Origin: Singulisphaera acidiphila DSM 18658 | GTDB lineage: Bacteria; Planctomycetota; Planctomycetia; Isosphaerales; Isosphaeraceae | NCBI RefSeq assembly: GCF_000242455.2 | Contig: NC_019892.1 | Coordinates: 3,410,001-3,474,000, forward strand | DNA length: 64,000 bases | Reading direction: 5' to 3' | Part shown: positions 57,070 through 64,000 of the stretch, piece after piece | How positions within the stretch are numbered: position 1 is the stretch's first letter | How the letters are laid out: each line of letters starts with the position of its first letter | Position numbers and translations under genes: made by a program | The notes under the pieces: generated by a model | Database searches by the model: none | Told to the model about the DNA's origin: nothing | The model's input: the letters and a program-made list of their open reading frames with translations, nothing else

Positions 57070-58194
57070 TCAGCGACTCGCGGCGATGGATTTCCGGAAA
57101 CGGCTCAGGCTGAACAGGAAGAAGGCAAGACCAATCGCCGCGACGGCGAAGAATTGGCGCCAGACCACGCCCAAACCGGCTCCACGATAGATGATCGCTT
57201 GTGAGAAGCTCACGAAGTGTCGCGAGGGGAGAAAGAGGGTCATCCGCTGCAACCAGACCGGCTGACTCTCGACCGGAGTCGACCCTCCTGAGAGCAGTTG
57301 GAGGACCATCAGGAGCAGAATAATCAGCAAGGCAAACTGGGCCATGGTGCGGGTGATCGTGCCCAGGAAGATCCCCAGGGCCGTCGCGAAAAAGAGGTAG
57401 AGGACCACGCCAAAGAGAAAGAGCGTCGGCGAGCCGGCAATCGGGACGGCGAGCAACGTCCGGACCACAAGAAAGAGCGAGAGGGTAACTGCCACCAGAA
57501 TGATGAGCCCGTTCGCCCAGACCTTCGCCAGGGCGATCTCGACGGCCGTCAGAGGCATCACCATCAGGTGTTCCATGGTGCCATGTTCACGCTCGCGAAT
57601 CAAAGCAGCCCCGGTCAGGATGGTGGTCAACATCGTCACCTGGTTGATGATGGCGACGATGCTGGTGAACCACGAGGTATCGCCGTTCGGGTTGAATGCT
57701 TTGCGAACGACGATCTTGGGGGAGAGCGCCGAGTCGGTGTCGGATCGGGAGAGGTATCGCGAAATCTCGGCCGTCAGGATGTTCCGGATATAGGAGGCCC
57801 CGATGCTCGCCTGGAGCATCGCGGTGGCATCGATATTCACCTGCAACTCAGCCCTACGCCCCGCCCGAAGATTGGCCTCGTATCGGGGCGGAATCACCAC
57901 CACGAACATGAACCGCCCGTCGTCCATCGCATCAGCGACTTCGTTGGCCTGGATCAGCACGGGAGTCTTGAACCGGGGCGGATACAAGGCGCCAATCAGT
58001 CGCCGGGAGAGGGCGGAATGATCTTCGTCAACGAATGCAATCGACGCGTTGTGCACCTCAGACGAGGTCCCCTTCGCCTGTGTGTAGATCGAGAACGTGA
58101 ACGCGTAGATCATGAAGAGGACGAGGACGGAGTCGCTCCTCAGGCTACGCAGTTCCTTGGTGCCGAGCCAGAAAATATTGACAACGCTGCGCAC
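57070..58194 (-). CDS. ABC-2-type permease (YhhJ-like)
   Basis: A 374-residue membrane protein with one N-terminal transmembrane helix, a large extracytoplasmic domain (VEVADAMDDGRFMFVVVIPP-like segment EVADAMDDGRFMFVVVIPP) and five or so C-terminal helices (LFGVVLYLFFATALGIFLG; MAQFALLIILLLMVLQLLSGG). It has the INQVTMLTTILTGAALIRER and EHGTMEHLMVMPLT motifs of ABC-2 exporter permeases. Length matches E. coli YhhJ. Its GTG start overlaps the stop of the RbbA-like gene by one base. It is the last gene of the exporter operon. Confidence 0.9.
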   Translation of the reverse strand: MRSVVNIFWLGTKELRSLRSDSVLVLFMIYAFTFSIYTQAKGTSSEVHNASIAFVDEDHSALSRRLIGALYPPRFKTPVLIQANEVADAMDDGRFMFVVVIPPRYEANLRAGRRAELQVNIDATAMLQASIGASYIRNILTAEISRYLSRSDTDSALSPKIVVRKAFNPNGDTSWFTSIVAIINQVTMLTTILTGAALIREREHGTMEHLMVMPLTAVEIALAKVWANGLIILVAVTLSLFLVVRTLLAVPIAGSPTLFLFGVVLYLFFATALGIFLGTITRTMAQFALLIILLLMVLQLLSGGSTPVESQPVWLQRMTLFLPSRHFVSFSQAIIYRGAGLGVVWRQFFAVAAIGLAFFLFSLSRFRKSIAASR

Positions 58195-60956
58195 TACGCC
58201 TCCTGGCGTTTGAGGGCGACCGCTGTAATCAGGGTCAGAACCGGGATGAACGCGGCGATGAGCAAAGCCTGGCCCCCGAGTTGCTCAACCCCAAGGCCCT
58301 TGGTGAACGCCCCGACGCTGGCCCGCATGTAATACGTGGTCGGCCAGAACGTCCCGACCACCCGTGCTCCCCCTTGCAGAGTCGAGACCGGTTGGAGCAG
58401 TCCGGAGAACTGCGTGGTGGGCAGGATCGTCACGATCGCGGTGACAAAGACCGCAGCGACCTGGCTCGAGGTGAAGGTCGAGACGAGCAGGCCGATTCCT
58501 GTCGTCACGGTGACATAAGCCAGGGCGCAAAGGATCAAGGTCAGGCCGCTCCCTTTGATGGGGACCCCGAACACGAAGATGGCCATGATCGTGAGGATCA
58601 TGAAATTGATCATCCCAATCGCAATGTAGGGGAGTTGCTTGCCGACCAAGAATTCGAGCCGGGACGTGGGCGTCACATAGAAATTGATGATCGACCCAAG
58701 CTCCTTTTCGCGGACGACGCTCACCGCCATCAGTACCGCCGGGATCAGGATCAGCAAGATCGGCGGCACGCTCGGCACCATGGCGTAGATGCTCTCGAAC
58801 GTCGGGTTATACGTGTAACGCATCTGCATGTCGGACACGAACGAGGTGGGCACCTGGCCATACTCGCGTCTGTAAAGGTCTTCGTAATGCGAGACGTTGA
58901 CTCCTTCGACATACTGTTTGATCGTCTCGGCCCGGGACGGGTTGGCTCCGTCAACCAGGGCGGAGACCTCGGAGGGAGTCCCTTTTTTGAGGTTCCTGCC
59001 GAATCGAGGAGGCATCTCGATGCCCACGGAGATGTCATTCGATCGGAGCCGCTCATGCATCTCGTCCGGATCGTGGAGCGGCGGTTGCTTCAGGAATGAG
59101 CGGGACGACGCGAACGACTCGAGATAGGCCCGGCTCTCCGGCGTCTGGTCAAGGTCGAGGTCGGCGTAGCGGATATCCTCAACGTCGGTCGTGATCCCAA
59201 AGCCAAAGACGAGCATCAGGATGGCCGACCCCACGAACGCGAAGGCCAACCGAATCGGGTCGCGGAGAATTTCGAGCATCTCCCGATTGGCGTAGGCTAA
59301 CAACCGCCCAAAGTGAAAGATCGACGCGGAGGGGTGCACTGCGGCTTGCTTACCGGACTTGGCCGTCGGACCGAAGTTCACTTTGGCGCCGGCCGCACTT
59401 TCGGGTGTCTTGGATTCGCCGATGGCGTCGGCGATGTAGTCGATGAACGCAGTCTCTAAGTCGGGAGCGCCTCGTGCGGCCACGAGGGCCGCCGGAGTGT
59501 CACACGCGAGGACCTTGCCCGCATGCATCAGCGACATCCGGTCACACCGCTGCGCCTCGTTCATGAAGTGCGTGGAAATGAAAATCGTGATCTGATTTTT
59601 GCGTGAAAGCTCGATCAGCACTTCCCAGAATTCGTCGCGGGCCACCGGGTCAACGCCCGAGGTCGGTTCGTCGAGGATCAGCATCTCGGGTTCGTGGATG
59701 ATCGCCACGGCAAGCGAGAGGCGCTGACGCATGCCCAGCGGCAGGGCTTCCGAGACCTGATCGACATACGGCTCCAGCCCGAACCGGCGGACCAGTTCGG
59801 CGATCCGCGCCGCTCTCGACTCGCGCGGCAGATGATAGAGCCGAGCGTGGAGCCAGAGGTTCTGGGCCACGGTCAGTTCGCCGTAGAGGGAGAATGCCTG
59901 CGACATGTAGCCGACCCGATTGCGGATCTCAAGGCTCCCGGCATCCACCGACTTGCCGAACAGCTTGGCTTCCCCCTCGGTCGCGGGGAGCAGGCCGGTC
60001 AGCATCTTCATGGTGGTCGACTTGCCGCAGCCGTTGGAGCCGAGGAAGCCGAAGATCTCGCCACGGCGAATCTCGAAGTTGACGTTGTCCACGGCCGTGA
60101 ACGTACCGAACCTCATCGTCAGGTTCTTGGCCACGATCGCCGGCTCGCCGCCATCGTCGACGCGCGGGGGAATGGTCAACAGACCGCCACGGCCCCGGTT
60201 CTCCTTGGGCAGCAGGGCCACGAACGCCTCTTCCAGATTCGAGGTGCCTGTCCGCGTGCGAAACTCCTCCGGGGTCCCCGTGTCCAGGATCCGCCCTGCG
60301 TTCATCGCAACCAGCCATTCGAACCGCTGCGCCTCGTCCATGTAGGCGGTCGAGACCAGCACGCTCATGCCTGGTCTCGACTCACGGACACGATCGATCA
60401 AGGTCCAGAACTGCTGGCGTGAGAGCGGGTCCACACCCGTGGTGGGCTCGTCAAGGATCAGCAAGTCGGGATCATGAACCAGCGAACAACACAGGCTAAG
60501 TTTCTGCTTCATGCCGCCGGACAACTTCCCGGCAGGCCGATCGGGAAAGGGGTCAAGGCCGGTCGCTTTCAAAAGCGAGTCAATCCGGGCGCGGCGCTCG
60601 CCTGCCGATTGACCGAACAGCCTGGCAAAGAAGTCGATATTTTCATAAACACTGAGCTCGTGGTAGAGATTCTTTCCGAGCCCCTGGGGCATGTACGCAA
60701 TCCGAGGGCAGACGGCATCACGATGCCGACGGTCGGCCATGTCGCCCTCCAGGACGCGCACCGTGCCCCCTTGGATCTTCCTCGCCCCCGAGATCAGGCC
60801 GATCAGAGTCGACTTGCCGACGCCGTCGGGTCCGATCAGGCCCACCATGCGGCCCGCCGGGATCGCGATCGAGATGTCATCGAGCGCCCGGACTCCCCGA
60901 TAGTGGTGAGAGACGCCCTCGACCGTGATGACAGCAGAGTTCTCGGTTGTCATCAT
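58194..60956 (-). CDS. rbbA: RbbA-like fusion: two ABC ATPases plus ABC-2 permease
   Basis: A 920-residue protein, near the ~910 of E. coli RbbA. ABC domain 1 has Walker A GPDGVGKST (residues 42-50), signature LSGGMKQ and Walker B LLILDEPTTGVDP. Domain 2 has GSNGCGKSTTMKMLTG (~312), LPLGMRQ in place of LSGGQ and MLILDEPTSGVDP. The C-terminal third is an ABC-2 permease (ILLILIPAVLMAVSVVREKE; TGIGLLVSTFTSSQVAAVFV). The weak second signature suggests asymmetric ATP use. It starts within the stop of the HlyD gene (ATGA overlap). With its neighbours it forms an adaptor-pump-permease exporter; the cargo is unknown. Confidence 0.93.
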   Translation of the reverse strand: MMTTENSAVITVEGVSHHYRGVRALDDISIAIPAGRMVGLIGPDGVGKSTLIGLISGARKIQGGTVRVLEGDMADRRHRDAVCPRIAYMPQGLGKNLYHELSVYENIDFFARLFGQSAGERRARIDSLLKATGLDPFPDRPAGKLSGGMKQKLSLCCSLVHDPDLLILDEPTTGVDPLSRQQFWTLIDRVRESRPGMSVLVSTAYMDEAQRFEWLVAMNAGRILDTGTPEEFRTRTGTSNLEEAFVALLPKENRGRGGLLTIPPRVDDGGEPAIVAKNLTMRFGTFTAVDNVNFEIRRGEIFGFLGSNGCGKSTTMKMLTGLLPATEGEAKLFGKSVDAGSLEIRNRVGYMSQAFSLYGELTVAQNLWLHARLYHLPRESRAARIAELVRRFGLEPYVDQVSEALPLGMRQRLSLAVAIIHEPEMLILDEPTSGVDPVARDEFWEVLIELSRKNQITIFISTHFMNEAQRCDRMSLMHAGKVLACDTPAALVAARGAPDLETAFIDYIADAIGESKTPESAAGAKVNFGPTAKSGKQAAVHPSASIFHFGRLLAYANREMLEILRDPIRLAFAFVGSAILMLVFGFGITTDVEDIRYADLDLDQTPESRAYLESFASSRSFLKQPPLHDPDEMHERLRSNDISVGIEMPPRFGRNLKKGTPSEVSALVDGANPSRAETIKQYVEGVNVSHYEDLYRREYGQVPTSFVSDMQMRYTYNPTFESIYAMVPSVPPILLILIPAVLMAVSVVREKELGSIINFYVTPTSRLEFLVGKQLPYIAIGMINFMILTIMAIFVFGVPIKGSGLTLILCALAYVTVTTGIGLLVSTFTSSQVAAVFVTAIVTILPTTQFSGLLQPVSTLQGGARVVGTFWPTTYYMRASVGAFTKGLGVEQLGGQALLIAAFIPVLTLITAVALKRQEA

Positions 60957-62053
60957 TGCGCGGGGCCAGGGCTAGGGGCATCGCCAGGCTGAGACGTCTC
61001 ACCTGGCTTCGATTCATCGCCCGCTTTGGGCTGGGGAGCGACGCTCGGCTTGTCGAGATCCGTCGGCTTGGGGAACCGCCGATCGAGGGCCGCGGGCCAG
61101 GGCACCGAATCGTCCAACCGGACGTAGCCGACTCCTCGAACCCCTGTTTTCACCTTTTCGATGTAGGGAAGGATCAACTCCGAAGGGACGTGGAGTTTGA
61201 CCCGAAACATGAGTTTATCACGCTCGCTCGGCGTCTCCACCTGCTTGGGGGTGAACTGAGTCTCGGGCGAGACGAAACTTACTCGGGCTCGGCCGGCATA
61301 CTGTGGCATCGCGTCGAGCACAATCCGGGCATCGGCGCCGATATTGACCAATGCGGCAACCCGGGACGGCAAAAATATTTCCATGTAGATATCGCCGAGG
61401 TTAATCAGGGTCAACGCCTTACCCCCTGCGGCAAGGACCTCTCCCTCCTCGGCGAGCCGATAGAGCACCCGCCCTTGGACCGGGGACTTCAGCGTCGAAT
61501 CGGCGATCTGCACCTGAAACCGGTTCACCTCCGCAAGCGCCGCCTCAACGTTGTGCATCGCCGCACGGAGACGGGCCTTTTCGGAGTCGACGGCTGCCTT
61601 GCTCGCGTCGCGCTCGGCCCGAAGCTGGTCCCACTCCTCGCGCGAGATCGTTCGCTTATTGATGAGGGCCTGGCCGCGTACATACTTCTGCTCGGCCAGC
61701 TTCAAGTTGCTCTCGCGTTGTAGGATATCCGACTGCGCGGTGGCGACGGAATCCTCAGCTTCGGCGACCTGGGCCTTGGCGCGAGCGAGTTGCGCCTCAA
61801 TTTCCAGGGTGTCCATGCGCGCGAGAACCTGCCCAGGCTTGACAAGGTCCCCTTCCCGGGCAAGGAGCTGGACGAGGCGGCCCGGGTACTTCGCCGTGAT
61901 ATCGACCTGGATGGATTCGATCCGTCCATTGCCGGAGACGATCCCCGCAGGCAATGGAGGCGTTTGACGGGCCTTCCACCATTGCCAACCACCGAGCACA
62001 ACCGCGGCAACCAGGCCGGCCAAAGCAATCCGCCCGACGATCTTCCCGCTCAT
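60953..62053 (-). CDS. HlyD-family membrane fusion (adaptor) protein, YhiI-like
   Basis: A 366-residue protein with one N-terminal membrane helix (VGRIALAGLVAAVVLGGWQW), a lipoyl-type half (GRLVQLLAREGDLVKPGQVL), a long coiled-coil hairpin (LARAKAQVAEAEDSVATAQS), the second half (STLKSPVQGRVLYRLAEEGE) and a beta-barrel. A Pro/Lys-rich tail ends the protein. The start at 62053 follows AAGGGACGGAG and removes a 21-residue upstream stretch with no protein-like features. It leads the operon with the RbbA-like pump and the permease. Confidence 0.92.
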   Translation of the reverse strand: MSGKIVGRIALAGLVAAVVLGGWQWWKARQTPPLPAGIVSGNGRIESIQVDITAKYPGRLVQLLAREGDLVKPGQVLARMDTLEIEAQLARAKAQVAEAEDSVATAQSDILQRESNLKLAEQKYVRGQALINKRTISREEWDQLRAERDASKAAVDSEKARLRAAMHNVEAALAEVNRFQVQIADSTLKSPVQGRVLYRLAEEGEVLAAGGKALTLINLGDIYMEIFLPSRVAALVNIGADARIVLDAMPQYAGRARVSFVSPETQFTPKQVETPSERDKLMFRVKLHVPSELILPYIEKVKTGVRGVGYVRLDDSVPWPAALDRRFPKPTDLDKPSVAPQPKAGDESKPGETSQPGDAPSPGPAQ

Positions 62054-62537
62054 CTCCGTCCCTTCTGTCGAGCCGTCCGGCCCGCGTTCCCCACGCGATG
62101 TGATTGGTGAGTCCAATCCATTCCGTGTCTCAGGCCGATGGTTTCAACGAGTTTCACCGATTCGACTCTTGCCTCGACCAAGCCCGCGGATCGACGACAT
62201 AGAGGCATCATCGCTGGACCGATGATTGAGAGGCAAATGCATTCCAGGGGAGAACCTACGAAATCTCCAAAACGGACGGCAACGCTTTGAGCAAATCCGA
62301 TGCCTCGCACTTTGCAATGACGCTGTTCGTGAGCCGAGGTCGTCCCACGGGCATGCAGTGGAAATCGATTTCCGATTGCTCCGTTATCCACGATCGTAGC
62401 GGTAGGCCCTCTTCCTGAACCAAAGTGAGAGACTCTGAGCCGCCTGAAATCCTGGTATGTTTCACCCTAATCGCCAGTGGCTTGCCGATCGCTGGCAGCT
62501 TGGGATGCGTCCCACGATTTTCCAGGATATGTCAATA
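62054..62537. other. Intergenic region between divergent genes
   Basis: This gap separates the start of the minus-strand exporter operon from the plus-strand hydrolase gene and should hold both promoters. Only short, overlapping open frames were seen, with no motif. No TetR-type operator palindrome could be identified. Confidence 0.4.
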
Positions 62538-64000
62538 ATGGAGCCAGGCAAGTTGCGAGGTCTGATGGATCGCGTCCGCAACACCATCATCGTGCTTGTC
62601 GCGATTTGTGGCCCGCTCATCATCCCAGGCTGGAATTGTGGGCGAGTGTTCGCCCAGATGCTGGACCTGGTCCCAGCAAGTCCCGCGACGTCCGTCGAGG
62701 GAAACCCGACCAGACTCCATGAGGTTCAGGCGTTCGATCGGTCCCGGATTGCTCACCGTGAGGCCAAGCGACTGGAGAAAGCAGGATCGCCGGTTTGTGT
62801 CGATCGTTACTATGAGGCGACCGTTTTCGCTTATGCCGCGATCCTGGCGACCGGTACCACGGGAGTGACCGACTGGAACCAGATTCCGGACGACTACAAC
62901 ATCAGCCTCGCCGACTGTTTGCGTGCAGCCGGAACATTCGGACGTCTGGACCCGCGTTCACACCTTCAGATCAATGGGCCGGCCGGACCGATCGTCGTCC
63001 GGGTTATTCATCGCGGCTTCGTCTGGTCCCCGGAGGACTTCGAGGGCCTGATCGACGCCCGGTCCGCGCCGAAGAATCCCGCGCAACACCGCTCGTATCA
63101 GCGAGTGGGAGCCGGGGCGGCGCAGGTGTCCGTTCGCTCAAATCGGAATCTCACGTCGGCCGATCGCTTCCTCCCGCCACGCTCCTTTTTCCCGGCCACG
63201 GCCATTCTCCACCCCGATCTTGGCCCCTGGATCGGCCTTGCCGGAACTCCACGAGGGGGCGACCTGCTCGAACTCCACGACCCTCTGCGCACGACCTGCG
63301 TCGAGTTGGCAGGCGGCCGATTTCCCCTCGCATGTAACCTCGATGCCTCGGTCGCCATGGCCGAGGCAAGCGTAGGCAGCCGGCGCTACGCCTTGGTCGG
63401 CTTCCTGAACCCCAGTATTGAAGTCGGCAACACGTTTCTCGGCACCTTGGAACCGTACCAGCCTGGGAAGATTCCGGTCGTCTTCGTTCACGGGCTGAGG
63501 GACAACCCGTACACCTTCACCGATCTCGTCAATGGGTTGCGGGCCTGCCCTGGATTCCTCGACCATTTTCAGATCGTCGGTTTTCGGTATCCGACCGGCA
63601 TCACCTTCATCCGATCCGCCGCAATGTTCCGCCGTTGTCTCCGTGACATGGAAGCGACGTTCGACCCGCAACACCGCGACCCTGGCCTGCAAAACACTGT
63701 GCTCGTCGGTCACAGCATGGGCGGCCTGATCAGCAAGCTACAGATCACCTGGAGCGGCGAAGCGCTCTGGAATTTGGCCGCAACCCAACCACTCGAGACC
63801 TTGGTCACGTCCGAGTCGACCAAAACGTTCTTGCGTGAAATCTTCTATTTCGAACCGCTCCCGTTCGTGCGACGAGTCGTCTTCATGGGGACCCCGCATG
63901 ACGGCGCAGCGTTGGCCAACCGCGCCGTGGGCCGGGTTACTTCCCGGCTGGTTCGACGGGCCGCCGACTCCCTGGCGATGATTGACCAACTCGAACGAGA
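62538..64000 (+). CDS. Secreted alpha/beta-hydrolase (lipase-like), 3' end cut by window
   Basis: The frame is open from an ATG at 62538 (alternatives at 62529 and 62565) to the window end, about 487 residues. After a hydrophobic leader (NTIIVLVAICGPLIIPGW) and an unassigned ~270-residue N-terminal region, a lipase-like hydrolase domain begins with PVVFVHGLRDNPYTF and has the nucleophile elbow VLVGHSMGGLIS (GHSMG) and VVFMGTPHDGAALAN. These are features of the PGAP1/lipase class-2-like alpha/beta-hydrolases. The catalytic Asp and His may lie beyond the window. It diverges from the exporter operon. Confidence 0.85.
   Translation, partial: MEPGKLRGLMDRVRNTIIVLVAICGPLIIPGWNCGRVFAQMLDLVPASPATSVEGNPTRLHEVQAFDRSRIAHREAKRLEKAGSPVCVDRYYEATVFAYAAILATGTTGVTDWNQIPDDYNISLADCLRAAGTFGRLDPRSHLQINGPAGPIVVRVIHRGFVWSPEDFEGLIDARSAPKNPAQHRSYQRVGAGAAQVSVRSNRNLTSADRFLPPRSFFPATAILHPDLGPWIGLAGTPRGGDLLELHDPLRTTCVELAGGRFPLACNLDASVAMAEASVGSRRYALVGFLNPSIEVGNTFLGTLEPYQPGKIPVVFVHGLRDNPYTFTDLVNGLRACPGFLDHFQIVGFRYPTGITFIRSAAMFRRCLRDMEATFDPQHRDPGLQNTVLVGHSMGGLISKLQITWSGEALWNLAATQPLETLVTSESTKTFLREIFYFEPLPFVRRVVFMGTPHDGAALANRAVGRVTSRLVRRAADSLAMIDQLER

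Overview
The window reads as chromosomal DNA of a GC-rich planctomycete, probably of the Isosphaeraceae type. The evidence is a set of families typical of that phylum: a PSD1/DUF1549-DUF1553 cytochrome next to a DUF1501 Tat protein, a PVC-type dehydrogenase with a ThuA front end and a CxxCH haem site, an ECF sigma factor paired with a zinc-ribbon Ser/Thr kinase, a giant LEPR-XLL-type surface protein, and a sulfatase cluster with its formylglycine-generating enzyme. The assignment rests on gene content only; no search was run.

Layout. 1-6.5 kb: a truncated LacI regulator, a seven-blade WD40 protein, an unrecognised Tat-exported protein, a sirtuin and a SprT-like metalloprotease, all on the minus strand. 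6.5-8.3 kb: gene-poor DNA with a vestigial CRISPR locus (one full 36-nt repeat, one degenerate copy) and one small membrane ORF. 8.3-16.2 kb: a type I-G (formerly I-U) CRISPR-Cas operon. The adaptation genes are broken (cas1 cut at the 5' end with two frameshifts, cas2 with one), while the effector genes cas3 (C-terminal HD), csx17, csb1 and csb2 are intact and overlap or nearly abut.

16.7-22.6 kb: selO, then the sigma factor and kinase. 22.8-31.4 kb: a plus-strand run of PVC dehydrogenase, tandem-domain esterase and Gfo/Idh oxidoreductase, followed by a broken copy of the esterase front end. 31.4-33 kb: tRNA-Leu(CAG) with a perfect terminator hairpin, and a YitT membrane protein. 33.4-40.1 kb: PSD1 cytochrome and DUF1501 pair, then a redoxin/cytochrome/copper-monooxygenase-like fusion. 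40.5-45.5 kb: a 1653-residue secreted protein with seven repeat modules around a beta-helix.

45.7-56.9 kb: a HEAT-repeat protein, a TetR regulator, then the formylglycine-generating enzyme, three sulfatases and a secreted HAD hydrolase. 57-62 kb: a minus-strand exporter operon (HlyD adaptor, RbbA-like double-ABC/permease fusion, ABC-2 permease) like yhiI-rbbA-yhhJ. The last gene is a lipase-like alpha/beta hydrolase cut by the window end.

The most interesting points are the CRISPR locus that kept its interference complex while its adaptation module and array decayed, a 25-bp sequence duplicated across the array and the cas1 break, the modular giant protein, and two intergenic inverted repeats that share a sequence family.
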